DNA of 64,000 bases, taken from the NCBI RefSeq assembly GCF_008639165.1, contig NZ_CP029197.1:7940001-8004000 (forward strand), read 5' to 3'. The notes under the pieces were generated by a model. It was not told the DNA's origin. It searched no databases and was given only the letters and a program-made list of their open reading frames with translations. Positions 8,328 to 17,449 of this stretch are shown piece after piece. Made by a program: the position numbers and the translations under genes. Position 1 is the stretch's first letter. Every line of letters begins with the position of its first letter. The DNA is from Streptomyces venezuelae ATCC 10712 (GTDB lineage: Bacteria; Actinomycetota; Actinomycetes; Streptomycetales; Streptomycetaceae).

Positions 8328-9896
8328 TCAGTGTGCCGGGGCCGTACGGGCGAGGGCGTCCCGGGCCGCCGCTTCGGCGAGGGCGCGGTCCTCCGGGACC
8401 ACGCCGATGCGGGTGCGGCGGTCGAGGAGGTCGGAGGTGTCGAGGGCGCCCTCATGGCGGACCGCCCACACCAGTTCGGCGCCCGTGACGGGGTGGCCGG
8501 GCACGACGGGCTCGGCTAGGGCCGGGTCCTCGAGGCCGAGGGCGTGGACGGCCGGGGCTTCGGAGCCGTAGCGCTGTACGAGGCGCGGTGGCACGTCGAG
8601 ACCGGCGAGGGTCTGCGGGCGGGCCGCGCCGACGAGGGGGACGGACGCGGTGCGGCAGGCGCCGGCCGACAGGCCGCGGACGGCGACGGCCGCGTCGACG
8701 GCGTCCTGGGCCATGCGGCGGTACGTGGTCAGCTTGCCGCCGACGACGGTGACGACGCCGTCGGGCGAGGTGAGCACGGCGTGCTTGCGTGAGATGTCCG
8801 CCGTGCGGCCCTGCTGGTCCCGGGTGTCGAGCAGGGGGCGCAGTCCGGCGAAGGCCCCGGCCACGTCGGAGCGGTGGACGGTGACGTCCAGCGCGGACCC
8901 CAGGACGTCGAGGAGGAAGCCGATGTCCGTCTCGGGGACCTCAGGGACGTCGGGGACGTCGCCGTCGACCGGCTCGTCGGTGAGGCCGACGTACACGCGC
9001 CCGTCGCCCTGGGGCAGGACGAGCACGAAGCGGTTGGTCTCGCCCGGGATCGGGATGTGCAGTCCGGCGGAGAGCCGGCCGAGGGTCTCCGACCGCAGGA
9101 CGAGATGGGTGCCGCGCGAGGGCCGGAGCCGTATGTCGTCGATCAGGCCGCCCGCCCACACTCCGGTCGCGTTGACGACGGTGCGGGCGCGGACGCGCAG
9201 CTCCTGGCCGGTGGTCTCGTCGCGCACCAGGGCGCCGTCGCCGTGGAGTTCCAGCGCCCGGCAGCGGGTGAGGACCCGGGCACCGTGGGCGGCCGCGGTG
9301 CGGGCGATCGCGGTCACCAGGCGGGCGTCGTCGGAGAGCCGTCCGTCCCAGGAGAGCAGTCCGCCGCGCAGGCCGACGGGGCGCAGGGCCGGAGCGAGGT
9401 GGCGGGTCTCGACGGCGGACAGCGTGCGCGGCTGCGGCAGCGTGCGGCGCGAGGTGCGGGCACCGACGCGCAGCAGGTCGCCCGCGACGAACCCGGCGCG
9501 GGCGAGGGCGGCCTGGCCGCGGCTGACGAGCGGGGTGAGGGGGAGCACGAAGGGCTGGGCGCGGACCAGGTGGGGGGCGGTGCGCTCCATGAGGATGCCG
9601 CGTTCGACGGCGCTCTCGTGGGCGACGTCGAGCTGCCCGGACGCGAGGTAGCGCAGCCCGCCGTGGATCAGCTTGGAGCTCCAGCGGGAGGTGCCGAACG
9701 CGAGGTCGTGGGCGTCGATCGCGGCGACCCGGAGCCCGCGGGTGGCGGCGTCGAGCGCGGCTCCGGCGCCGGTGGCGCCCAGCCCCACGACGAGTACGTC
9801 GACGACGTCGCCGTCGGCGAGCCGGTCCAGTTCGCGCCGGCGCCGCTCGGCGTGGAGCGAGGAGCCGGGCAGGGCGGTGCTGCTCGTGGGGTTCAT
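8328..9896 (-). CDS. glpD: Aerobic glycerol-3-phosphate dehydrogenase
   Basis: A 522-residue FAD enzyme that oxidises sn-glycerol 3-phosphate to dihydroxyacetone phosphate at the membrane and feeds quinone. The dinucleotide-binding motif is VVGLGATGAGAALDAATRGL at residues 36-55; FGTSRWSSKLIHGGLRYLAS is the GlpD signature; the C-terminal DAO domain holds VVGGKLTTYRRMAQDAV. The ATG overlaps the stop of the upstream TetR gene by 4 bases, so the regulator and enzyme form one transcript. Divergent neighbours are an alkyl-DHAP-synthase-like flavoprotein and a lipid kinase, the same order as in M. tuberculosis Rv2249c-Rv2252, which points to glycerolipid metabolism rather than only glycerol use. 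Confidence 0.93.
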   Translation of the reverse strand: MNPTSSTALPGSSLHAERRRRELDRLADGDVVDVLVVGLGATGAGAALDAATRGLRVAAIDAHDLAFGTSRWSSKLIHGGLRYLASGQLDVAHESAVERGILMERTAPHLVRAQPFVLPLTPLVSRGQAALARAGFVAGDLLRVGARTSRRTLPQPRTLSAVETRHLAPALRPVGLRGGLLSWDGRLSDDARLVTAIARTAAAHGARVLTRCRALELHGDGALVRDETTGQELRVRARTVVNATGVWAGGLIDDIRLRPSRGTHLVLRSETLGRLSAGLHIPIPGETNRFVLVLPQGDGRVYVGLTDEPVDGDVPDVPEVPETDIGFLLDVLGSALDVTVHRSDVAGAFAGLRPLLDTRDQQGRTADISRKHAVLTSPDGVVTVVGGKLTTYRRMAQDAVDAAVAVRGLSAGACRTASVPLVGAARPQTLAGLDVPPRLVQRYGSEAPAVHALGLEDPALAEPVVPGHPVTGAELVWAVRHEGALDTSDLLDRRTRIGVVPEDRALAEAAARDALARTAPAH

Positions 9897-10492
9897 GGGG
9901 CGAGGGTCCTCTCCAGCAGGGTGCGCAGCTCTTCGAGGAAGGCGGCTTCGCTCAGTCGGGGATCGTGCTCGTCGGTCATGGTGCGCAGCGAGAGCGTGAA
10001 GGACTGGACGACGAGCAGGAGCGACCGGGCCTGCACCTCGGGGTGGGCGCGGCGTACGGAACCGTCCTCGTGCCCTTCTTCCAGTGCCGTGAGGAGCAGT
10101 CCGAGCAGGGCGTCCTGGCTGGCGCCCCGCCGGTCGAGGACGTACGGCAGGAGCAGCTCGGGGTCGACGTCGAGGATCTTCCGGAACAGCGGGTGGGACC
10201 GGAAGGCGGCGACTCCGGCCACCAGCCCCTCGACGATCCGGGCCCGTTCGGGCAGGTCGTCGTCGGCGGGCGGCATGGCGCCGGCGGCGACGGAGATCCA
10301 CTCACGGGTCATCAGGTCGCCGACGAGGGTCCGCACGTCGGGCCAGCGTCGGTACAGCGTCATCCGGGACACACCGGCCCGCCGGGCGACGTCGGTGAGG
10401 GTGGTTCGCCGTACGCCGACGGCGAGCACGCAGTCGCGTGCCGCGTCGAGTACGGGATCTGCGTCCGCATGGTTGTGACGAATGGGCGTCAT
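9893..10492 (-). CDS. TetR-family regulator of the glpD/flavoprotein locus
   Basis: A 199-residue TetR protein. The DNA-binding region is VLDAARDCVLAVGVRRTTLT followed by DVARRAGVSRMTLYRRWPDV. The C-terminal half is helical and Leu-rich, with LDRRGASQDALLGLLLTALE. It starts at ATG next to the divergent promoter region and ends with a 4-base overlap into glpD. Location between glpD and the alkyl-DHAP-synthase-like gene matches Rv2250c. Likely a local repressor responding to a lipid precursor; the ligand is unknown. Confidence 0.92.
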   Translation of the reverse strand: MTPIRHNHADADPVLDAARDCVLAVGVRRTTLTDVARRAGVSRMTLYRRWPDVRTLVGDLMTREWISVAAGAMPPADDDLPERARIVEGLVAGVAAFRSHPLFRKILDVDPELLLPYVLDRRGASQDALLGLLLTALEEGHEDGSVRRAHPEVQARSLLLVVQSFTLSLRTMTDEHDPRLSEAAFLEELRTLLERTLAP

Positions 10493-10493
10493 C

Positions 10494-10506
10494 TGTCACA
10501 GTGTAA
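10494..10506. promoter_or_regulatory. Candidate imperfect operator between TetR and flavoprotein genes
   Basis: TGTCAC, A, GTGTAA: a 13-base near-palindrome (4 of 6 positions per arm complementary) directly before the TetR start, overlapping a TGTAAT that could be a -10 element for the divergent gene. Weak, but in the expected place. Confidence 0.35.
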
Positions 10507-10566
10507 TGCCAGTGCGGGCCGAGCGGCAGCGCCGTCCGTGAAACAGACCGTGAGGAACCTCTCGAA

Positions 10567-12162
10567 GTGGACATGTTGTGGAGCGGCTGGGGCGACCCGG
10601 CCAAGGCGGCACCCCTGCCCGAATCGGTGACCGGTCTGCTGCGGGACCTGCTCGGCGTCACACCGCGCGAGAACGGCCCGGCCACCCTCGCCGACATCGA
10701 CGTGCCCGCCCCGGCACTCACCGATGAGGCGAGGGAAGCGCTGCGCGCCGCCGTCGCCGCCCCCGACGGCCTGCGGGACGACACCGAGAGCCGCATCCGG
10801 CACACCCGGGGCAAGTCCACCCCCGACCTCCTGCGCATCCGCGCCGGCGAGGTGGACGACATCCCCGCCGCCGTCGTCCTTCCCGGCGGTCACGACGAGG
10901 TCCTCGCCGTCCTGCGGGCCTGCGCGGACCACGGCCTGTCCGCCGTCCCGTTCGGCGGCGGAACCTCCGTCGTCGGCGGCCTCGCGCCCACCACGAAGCG
11001 CCCGTTCGTCGCCCTCGACCTGCGACGCCTCGACCAGCTCCTCGCCCTCGACGAGGTGTCGCGCACCGCCACCCTGCACCCCGGCCTGCGCGGCCCCCAG
11101 TGCGAGGCGCTGCTCAACGAGCGGGGCTGGACGCTCGGCCACTTCCCGCAGTCCTACGAATGGGCGTCCATCGGCGGATTCGCCGCGGCCCGCTCCAGCG
11201 GCCAGGCCTCGGCCGGCTACGGCCGCTTCGACGAGATGGTCCTCGGCCTGAAGGTCGCCACCCCCGAGGGCACCCTCTGGAGCGGCCGCGCCCCGCGCTC
11301 CGCCGCCGGTCCCGACCTGCGCCAACTACTCCTCGGCTCCGAAGGCGCCCTCGGAGTGATCACCTCGGTGACCGTACGCATCCGCCCGCTGCCCGAGAAG
11401 CGGATCTACGAAGGCTGGCGCTTCGCCTCCTTCGAGGCCGGCACGGAGGCACTGCGCCGACTCGCCCAGGACGGCCCGCGCCCCACGGTGCTGCGGCTGT
11501 CGGACGAGTCCGAGACCTTCATCGGACTCGCGCAGCCGAACGCCATCGGCACCACCGAACTCCCGCAGAACCCCGGCTGCATGGCCATCGTCGGCTTCGA
11601 GGGCACCGAGGCGGACACCACCGCCCGCCGCGCCGCCGCCCGCGAGGTCCTCCTCGCCTGCGACGGAGAGTTCCTCGGCGAGGAGGCCGGCGACAAGTGG
11701 CAGCACGGCCGCTACGACGCGCCCTACCTGCGCGACGCGCTGCTCGACGCCGGCGCGTTCGCCGAGACGCTGGAGACGGCCGCCTTCTGGTCCGCGATCC
11801 CCGGCCTCTACCGGGCGGTCCGCGAGGCGCTCACCCACACCCTCACCGAGGCCGGCACCCCGCCGCTCGTCATGTGCCACATCTCGCACACGTACGAGAA
11901 CGGCGCCTCGCTGTACTTCACCGTCGTCTCCGCACAGGGCGAGGACGCCGTCGCGCACTGGGCGCCGGTCAAGCAGGCGGCGAACGACGCGATCCTGGCG
12001 GCCGGCGGCACCATCAGCCACCACCACGGTGTCGGCACCGACCACCGCGACTGGTACGCCCGCGAGATCGGCCCCCTCGGCGTCCGCATCCTCCAGGCCG
12101 TCAAGGCCGAGATCGACCCGTCCGGCGTCCTCAGCCCCGGGGTCCTGATCCCCCTCCGCTGA
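10567..12162 (+). CDS. FAD-linked oxidase, alkyl-DHAP synthase (AGPS)-like
   Basis: A 531-residue flavoprotein of the FAD_binding_4 family. The FAD pyrophosphate loop is VPFGGGTSVVGGLAP (about residues 135-149), followed by FPQSYEWASIGGFAAARSSG and LLGSEGALGVITSVTVRIRP. The C-terminal half has THTLTEAGTPPLVMCHISHT and the triple histidine SHHHGVGTDHRDW, a hallmark of alkylglycerone-phosphate synthases. It ends DPSGVLSPGVLIP. The family exchanges the acyl chain of acyl-DHAP for an alkyl chain to form ether lipids, but actinobacterial members lack proven activity as far as I know. GTG is used as start because GAGGA sits about 10 bases upstream; an ATG two codons later is possible. Confidence 0.85.
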   Translation: MDMLWSGWGDPAKAAPLPESVTGLLRDLLGVTPRENGPATLADIDVPAPALTDEAREALRAAVAAPDGLRDDTESRIRHTRGKSTPDLLRIRAGEVDDIPAAVVLPGGHDEVLAVLRACADHGLSAVPFGGGTSVVGGLAPTTKRPFVALDLRRLDQLLALDEVSRTATLHPGLRGPQCEALLNERGWTLGHFPQSYEWASIGGFAAARSSGQASAGYGRFDEMVLGLKVATPEGTLWSGRAPRSAAGPDLRQLLLGSEGALGVITSVTVRIRPLPEKRIYEGWRFASFEAGTEALRRLAQDGPRPTVLRLSDESETFIGLAQPNAIGTTELPQNPGCMAIVGFEGTEADTTARRAAAREVLLACDGEFLGEEAGDKWQHGRYDAPYLRDALLDAGAFAETLETAAFWSAIPGLYRAVREALTHTLTEAGTPPLVMCHISHTYENGASLYFTVVSAQGEDAVAHWAPVKQAANDAILAAGGTISHHHGVGTDHRDWYAREIGPLGVRILQAVKAEIDPSGVLSPGVLIPLR

Positions 12163-12223
12163 CACCACCCGCTGATCCCCACCCGCCGAACTCCTTCTCC
12201 CGCCGCCCCCGGAGGCCAGATCC

Positions 12224-13105
12224 ATGCGACAGTTCACCGCCGTCGTCAACCCCACCGCAGGGGGTTCCAGCGGCACGGCGAGCCTGCTTCCGCTGGCCCG
12301 GCTGCTGCGGGAGGGGGGCGCGCGGCTCGACACCGTCTACAGCCGCAGCCTGGAACACGCACGGGAGCTCGCCCGGGAGGCCGGGGCGAAGGGGCACGTC
12401 GTGCTGGCCGTCGGCGGTGACGGCATGGCCGGCACCGTGGGCGGCGCACTCAGCGGCACGGACACGGTCTTCGGCCTGGTCCCCGCCGGCCGAGGCAACG
12501 ACTTCGCGCGCGCCCTCGGACTCCCCACCGACGCCCAGGGCCTCGCCGAGGTACTGCTCGACGGCGAACCGCGGGCTGTCGACACCATCGAGGTGACGTC
12601 CGCCGAGCACCCCGGCATCCACGTCCTCGGCAGCGTGTACGCGGGCGTCGACGCGGTGGCCAACCGCCACGCCAACACCTCCCGTCTGCTGCGCGGCGCG
12701 GCCTCCTACTACGCGGGCGGCCTCCGGGCCGTCCTCGGTTGGAAGCCCGCCGCGTACCGCATCACGATCGACGGGACCCGGCACGAGCGCACCGGCTACA
12801 CCGTGGTCGCGGCCAACTCCGGCTTCTACGGCTTCGGGCGGAACATCGCCCCCGGCGCGCGGGTCGACGACGGCCTCCTCGACATTGTGGTGATCAAGGA
12901 AGCACCCAAACGTCTCTTCTTCGCCATGATGAACGAGCTGAAGACGGGCGCGCACGTGAACCGCCCTCAGATCGAGATCCTGCGCGGCAAGGAGGTCCGC
13001 ATCGAAGCCGACCGCCCCCTGCCGTACGGCGCGGACGGCGAGGTCGACGCGACCCTGCCGGTGACCCTCAAGGTCAGGCCCGCGGCCCTCCGCGTCCTGT
13101 CCTGA
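12224..13105 (+). CDS. Diacylglycerol kinase / YegS-like lipid kinase
   Basis: A 293-residue DAGK-catalytic-domain protein that phosphorylates a lipid hydroxyl from a nucleotide. The N-terminus MRQFTAVVNPTAGGSSG carries the NP..GG motif. LAVGGDGMAGTVGGAL is the nucleotide loop (the usual GGDGT reads GGDGM here), and VPAGRGNDFARALGLP is the second family motif. The C-terminal beta-sandwich has GRNIAPGARVDDGLLDIVVI. ATG follows GGAGG at 9 bases. It lies 61 bases after the AGPS-like gene, so the two are likely cotranscribed. The counterpart of this position in M. tuberculosis is Rv2252, a diacylglycerol kinase. Confidence 0.92.
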   Translation: MRQFTAVVNPTAGGSSGTASLLPLARLLREGGARLDTVYSRSLEHARELAREAGAKGHVVLAVGGDGMAGTVGGALSGTDTVFGLVPAGRGNDFARALGLPTDAQGLAEVLLDGEPRAVDTIEVTSAEHPGIHVLGSVYAGVDAVANRHANTSRLLRGAASYYAGGLRAVLGWKPAAYRITIDGTRHERTGYTVVAANSGFYGFGRNIAPGARVDDGLLDIVVIKEAPKRLFFAMMNELKTGAHVNRPQIEILRGKEVRIEADRPLPYGADGEVDATLPVTLKVRPAALRVLS

Positions 13106-13366
13106 CGGGAGCCCACGCGACCGAGCCGCGCACCGGGAGGCACCGGGTCGTCGGTCGAGCGCCGTGCGAGGCGGCCGCCACGAGCGCGCAGCCGATGCCG
13201 ATGCCGATGCCGAGCAGGGTGAGGCCACTACCTGGGCGAAAGTGAGTCGCTCGTTCGAAGGCGAGTGATCGTTTCAGCGGCCGGACGGGGGTGGAGGCCA
13301 CGACATGATCGCGGCGCCCTGCCGACAGCAGGGGAACTCCCCACCGAACTCCGGAGGTGGCCCCTC

Positions 13367-14167
13367 GTGGTCCTCGTCATCGTCGTCGCCGTCGTGGCTC
13401 TGCTCGCGGGTCTCGCCGCCAACCGCTGGCTGCGGCCCCGGCTGCTCAAGGAGGACGACGACACGGGCATGGCCGTCAAGGACCTCGTCGGCCCGCTGCT
13501 GACGATGACCGTGCTGCTGCTCTCCTTCGTCCTGGTCACCGCCAACGGCTCGTACGGCAAAGCCGAAGTCGCATCCCGCGGTGAGGCCCGGGCCCTCGAC
13601 CAGCTCGTGGAGACCGCCGAGTACGCGCCCGATGCGCAGCGCGCGCGGATCCAGGCCGGCGCCGTCTGCTACGCCCGCGCCGTACGCGAGCAGGAATGGC
13701 CCGCCATGTCGGACGGGCACGGATCGTCGGCGCCCAGCGTGTGGTCCACGGACTTCCGGGTGACGTTCCGCACCCTGGAGGGCAAGCCGGTCTTCGGCAT
13801 GCTGATCGGCGCCGACAACAAGCGCTCCGACGAGCGCGAGGAACGGCTCACCCAGGCGAGCGCCAGCATCCCCAGCGCCATCTTCTGGTTCCTGCTCGCC
13901 ACCCTCTTCATCACCGTGCTGGCGCTCGGCATCTGCCTGCCCCGGAAGAACAACCGCGGCCAGCTGATCACCCTGACGGTGATCACCGCACTCCTGACCG
14001 CGATGCTGATCGTCATCCGGGACGTCGACCGCCCCTTCGGCGGCATCATCAACGTGGAGCCCACGGCGATCAGCGAGGTGGAGCGGCAGGCCACCCGCGA
14101 CGTCCTCGCCCACAACCCGGCCGCCGTCCTGCCCTGCGACGACGAGGGCAACCGCCGGGCCGCCTGA
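13367..14167 (+). CDS. DUF4239 (bestrophin-like) membrane protein
   Basis: About 266 residues. The first hydrophobic segment is VVLVIVVAVVALLAGLAANR, the second covers LVGPLLTMTVLLLSFVLVTA, and two more lie near residues 165-215 (IFWFLLATLFITVLALGICL and LITLTVITALLTAMLIV). Between them is a soluble loop with RGEARALDQLVETAEYAPDA, characteristic of the DUF4239 family. The function is unproven; a channel-like role is suggested only by a distant fold resemblance. GTG was chosen since a strong GGAGG sits 9 bases upstream. A longer form from an upstream GTG at 13265 is possible but lacks a good ribosome site. The 260 bases before it hold only a short GATGCC triplet run. Confidence 0.8.
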   Translation: MVLVIVVAVVALLAGLAANRWLRPRLLKEDDDTGMAVKDLVGPLLTMTVLLLSFVLVTANGSYGKAEVASRGEARALDQLVETAEYAPDAQRARIQAGAVCYARAVREQEWPAMSDGHGSSAPSVWSTDFRVTFRTLEGKPVFGMLIGADNKRSDEREERLTQASASIPSAIFWFLLATLFITVLALGICLPRKNNRGQLITLTVITALLTAMLIVIRDVDRPFGGIINVEPTAISEVERQATRDVLAHNPAAVLPCDDEGNRRAA

Positions 14168-14289
14168 CCCTGGAGACCCGCGTCACAGCGCCGCGCCCGC
14201 CGAGGATCTGACGGAACGCCACCCCCGTACCCCGCCGGTGGACGTCAGCCGTGCGGCTTCCGTCTCCCGGCCGGCCCGCCGACAGGTCC

Positions 14290-15099
14290 TCAGGGGGTGG
14301 TGCGTACGGGGAAGCTGAAGGTGTGGCCCTGCTGCTTGAGCCACGGGAGGACCTGCTTGAGGGCTTCGACGGTCTGGCCGCGGTCGCCGCCGCCGTCGTG
14401 GAACAGGATCGTCGGACCGTTCGACAGCTCGTTCTTGACGGTGCCGACGATGGCGTTCGTGCCGGGCTTCTCGAAGTCCTTGGTGTCCACGTTCCATCCC
14501 AGCGGCCGCATCCCCGCCTCGGCGGCGATCCGCCGGCTGTCAGGCGTGAACGCGCCGCCCGGCGCCCGGTAGTACTCCACCTTCGCGCCCCCGGCGGCTT
14601 CCTCGATCATCCGCTTCGCGTCCAGGATCTGCTGCTTCTGGTACGCGACGGGCTTCTTGTCCATCGCGGTGTCGTGGGACGTGGTGTGGTCGCAGAGGCG
14701 GTGCCCGTCCGCGACGATCCGCTTGACCAGCTCGGGGAACTCCTGCGCCCGCGGTCCGACCATGCAGAACACCGCCTTGACGTCGTGCTGCTTGAGAACC
14801 TCCAGCACCTTGGGCGTCCACTTCGGGTCGGGGCCGTCGTCGATGGTGATGTTCACGCTCTTCCCGCCCGCCTCGGTGGCATGGGCGATCGACTGGGGCA
14901 CCGTCACCTTCGCCACCGGCGGCGGGCCCGCCGCCGGGTCCTTCGCCTGCCCCTCGGGCCCGGTCGCACTCCGGCCCGCGTCCGGGCGGGCGGCGGCCTC
15001 GGTGTCCGTCAGCGCGGTGGCGCCCCACGCCGCCAGGCTGATCGCGACCGCCGATGCCGCCACGGCTATGTGCGCGGTGTACTTGCCCTTCAGGCCCAT
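14290..15099 (-). CDS. Secreted polysaccharide deacetylase (NodB domain)
   Basis: A 269-residue protein with an N-terminal membrane anchor or signal segment (AHIAVAASAVAISLAAWGAT) and a NodB catalytic domain. The five family motifs are all visible: SVNITIDDGPDP (metal Asp), HTTSHD (two His metal ligands), YYRAPGGAF, GWNVDTKDF and ILFHDGGG. The enzyme removes N-acetyl groups from peptidoglycan or chitin-type sugars outside the membrane. ATG follows GAGGAG at 9 bases. It is convergent with the DUF4239 gene; no operon partner is evident. Confidence 0.92.
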   Translation of the reverse strand: MGLKGKYTAHIAVAASAVAISLAAWGATALTDTEAAARPDAGRSATGPEGQAKDPAAGPPPVAKVTVPQSIAHATEAGGKSVNITIDDGPDPKWTPKVLEVLKQHDVKAVFCMVGPRAQEFPELVKRIVADGHRLCDHTTSHDTAMDKKPVAYQKQQILDAKRMIEEAAGGAKVEYYRAPGGAFTPDSRRIAAEAGMRPLGWNVDTKDFEKPGTNAIVGTVKNELSNGPTILFHDGGGDRGQTVEALKQVLPWLKQQGHTFSFPVRTTP

Positions 15100-15224
15100 G
15101 TCCTGCCACTCCTCGCCGATCTCTACGCTCTCCCGGTTAGGGGGACGGACGAGGCGGCCGGAAGGTTTCATCAGACCTGGTCAAGAATCGGAAACGTGCG
15201 GTTGAGGAGCTCGGGGCCAGGGGC

Positions 15225-16061
15225 TCAGACCGAGGTGCTCCTCCTGAACCAGCCGCTGAACGGCGGTGCCCCCGCGGGTGATTCCGCCCCGCCGCCGGTG
15301 CCTTCGCCGCGGACGGACCGCTCGGCCCGTGCGAGTACCCTCTCCGCCTCCGCCCGCCAGGTCGCCGCATCCGCGTCCGGCCGGGGAGGCGGCAGGAACG
15401 GGCCCCGCTCCGGTGCTTCGGAGGCCGCTCCGAAGAAGTCCCCGCCCTTGCGCTTGAAGTCGTCCGTTCCCCACGAGCGGCCGTGACCGTGCGCGGGGGC
15501 CTTCTGGAGGTGGGGGATGTGCTTGGCGCAGTGGATGTACGCCTCTTCGACGCTGATCACCACCCACACCAGCGCCCGCCGGCCGGGGACTTGGTCGGCC
15601 GGCAGCCAGGGATGGGCGCGGCGCATCTCGTCGTCGGCCACGCTCGCCGCCCGGCCGTTGACGTGGAGCCCGATGCGGTCCCGCAGGAAGTCGACCATGA
15701 GGATGCCGACCTGCGGGTTCTCCTCGATGTTGCCGAGGCTGGCGTGCACGCCGTTGCCCCGGTACTCGGGGTAGGCGAGCGTCGTGTCGTCGAGGACCTG
15801 CAGGAAGCCGGGCGGGCCGGCGCGGAACGTGTTGTCGCACGCGCCGTGCCGGTCGGCGGTGGCCAGGAAGAACATCTCCTGCCGGTTCACGAACTCGCGC
15901 ATCCGGCCGTTGAGCCGGTCGAGGACCTGGTCGGCGTAGAAGCGGTCCGCGCGGTCCGTCGTGCCCATGCGCTGCTGGACGAGGTGTTCGCCGTCACTGC
16001 CGGGTCGGACCGTGCGCAGGATCGCCGTCCCCTGCTGTCCGGTGTGTGGAGTAGTGCTCAC
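15225..16061 (-). CDS. PNPOx-fold flavin oxidoreductase coupled to flavohaemoglobin
   Basis: A 278-residue protein with a pyridoxamine-5'-phosphate-oxidase-like split barrel: MREFVNRQEMFFLATADRHG, then TLAYPEYRGNGVHASLGNIE and VGILMVDFLRDRIGLHVNGR, which form the FMN-binding core. The C-terminal 90 residues are less conserved and end in a charged, Pro-rich tail. The GTG overlaps the stop of the flavohaemoglobin gene by 4 bases, so the products are made together and probably cooperate, for example in nitric oxide or nitro-compound reduction. This pairing is inference from gene order. Confidence 0.82.
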   Translation of the reverse strand: MSTTPHTGQQGTAILRTVRPGSDGEHLVQQRMGTTDRADRFYADQVLDRLNGRMREFVNRQEMFFLATADRHGACDNTFRAGPPGFLQVLDDTTLAYPEYRGNGVHASLGNIEENPQVGILMVDFLRDRIGLHVNGRAASVADDEMRRAHPWLPADQVPGRRALVWVVISVEEAYIHCAKHIPHLQKAPAHGHGRSWGTDDFKRKGGDFFGAASEAPERGPFLPPPRPDADAATWRAEAERVLARAERSVRGEGTGGGAESPAGAPPFSGWFRRSTSV

Positions 16062-17449
16062 GTCGTTGCCCCGACCAGTTCTTCGATGGCGTCGTGCCGT
16101 ATGCGGTGGGTGGGTATGCCGATGCCCACGAGGGTGTCGACGCCGCTCCGGATCATGCCGGGCGGGCCGGACAGGTAGGCGTCGTGGCTGTGCCACGGGC
16201 CGAACTCGCGCACGGCCTGCGGGATTCCGCCGGACAGCAGGCCGACGGGTCCGTCGTCGACGACCGGACGCACCGAGAGCCACGGGTGCGACTGCTGAAG
16301 CCGGAGCATCGTGTCGATGTCGTAGAGGCCGTGGTCCCGGCGGGCGCCGTAGAACACGTCGACGGAGCGGCGCCGGCCGTGCTGGGCGACGTCTTCCACG
16401 AGCGCCTTGATGGGCGCGATGCCGGTGCCGCCGCCGAGACACAGCAGCCCGTTGTCACTGGTGTGGTCCACGGTCATGGAGCCGGCGGGAGGACCCAGCC
16501 GGATGACGTCTCCGGTGCGGGCGCGGTGGACGAGGGCGTTGGAGACCCAGCCCGCCGGTACGGCCTTGACGTGGAAGGAGAGGAGTCCGTCGGACCGGGG
16601 CGCGGAGGCGAACGAGTAGTGCCGCCAGACCCGCGGCCACCAGGGGGTCTCCACGGACGTGTACTGGCCGGCGAGGAAGGGGTAGGGGCCGTCGGGCCGG
16701 ACCGTGACGACCGCGACGTCCTTGGTGCGCATGACGTGGGCGACCACCTCCGCCTGCCACCAGGCGGGCGCACGGAGTTCGTCGTCGGTCGCCGCGTCGA
16801 TCATGATCTGGGAGATCGTGGTGTACGCGCTCACCCACGCGGCCTCGGTCCGTGGACCCCAGGTCTCGGGGGCGTAGCGGGTGAGGGCGCCGATCAGGGC
16901 CTCGCCGACGGCGGGGTAGTGCTCGGGGAGGGTGCCGTACTTGCGGTGCCCGCGGCCGAGATGGGTCAGGTACCGGGTCAGCGTGGCGGGGTCGTCCGCG
17001 TGGGTCGCGGCGGTGAGCAGGGCCTTGAACAGCCGGTCGCGCTGGGTGTCCATCGCGGCGGGGAAGAGGTCGCGCAGAGCGGGATGGCGGAGGAAGAGCA
17101 GCGCGTAGAAGTACGAGGTGACCTGGTCGGCGATCGGTTCGATCTCGGCCATGGTGCGACGCAGCAGGTCCGTGGGGGAGGGGACTGGTGCCGGTGTCGG
17201 TGCGGGGCCCGGTGCCGGTGCGGGGCCCGGGGCCGGGCTCTGGGCGGGGCGGCGTTCCGTCGGGCGGGGCGCGGATTCCGGGGCAGACCGGTCGGTCTCC
17301 GGTCGCCCGGGTTGCCGGGGCACGCGCGCTTCCTTCGGGCCTCGCACGAACCAGCCCCCGCCCTGACCGCCGCCGGCGGCAGAGGCACCGGCGCCGGCAC
17401 CGGAGCCGTATCCGTAGCCGTCGCCCGACGGGGTGGTCGGAGCTTCCAT
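16058..17449 (-). CDS. Flavohaemoglobin-type globin-reductase with long disordered N-terminus
   Basis: A 463-residue globin fused to a ferredoxin-reductase module. Residues 1-95 are Gly/Ala then Pro/Ala rich (PAPGPAPAPGPAPTPAPVPS) and probably disordered, unlike typical Hmp. The globin part has SYFYALLFLRHPALRDLFPA with the B10 Tyr, a Gln in MDTQRDRLF at the distal side, and LGRGHRKYGTLPEHYPAVGE with the proximal His. The reductase part has WRHYSFASAPRSDGLLSFHV (FAD), LGPPAGSM and LCLGGGTGIAPIKALVEDV (NAD). Flavohaemoglobins oxidise NO to nitrate. ATG follows GAGGTGAGG. It leads a two-gene operon with the PNPOx-like gene. Confidence 0.9.
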   Translation of the reverse strand: MEAPTTPSGDGYGYGSGAGAGASAAGGGQGGGWFVRGPKEARVPRQPGRPETDRSAPESAPRPTERRPAQSPAPGPAPAPGPAPTPAPVPSPTDLLRRTMAEIEPIADQVTSYFYALLFLRHPALRDLFPAAMDTQRDRLFKALLTAATHADDPATLTRYLTHLGRGHRKYGTLPEHYPAVGEALIGALTRYAPETWGPRTEAAWVSAYTTISQIMIDAATDDELRAPAWWQAEVVAHVMRTKDVAVVTVRPDGPYPFLAGQYTSVETPWWPRVWRHYSFASAPRSDGLLSFHVKAVPAGWVSNALVHRARTGDVIRLGPPAGSMTVDHTSDNGLLCLGGGTGIAPIKALVEDVAQHGRRRSVDVFYGARRDHGLYDIDTMLRLQQSHPWLSVRPVVDDGPVGLLSGGIPQAVREFGPWHSHDAYLSGPPGMIRSGVDTLVGIGIPTHRIRHDAIEELVGATT

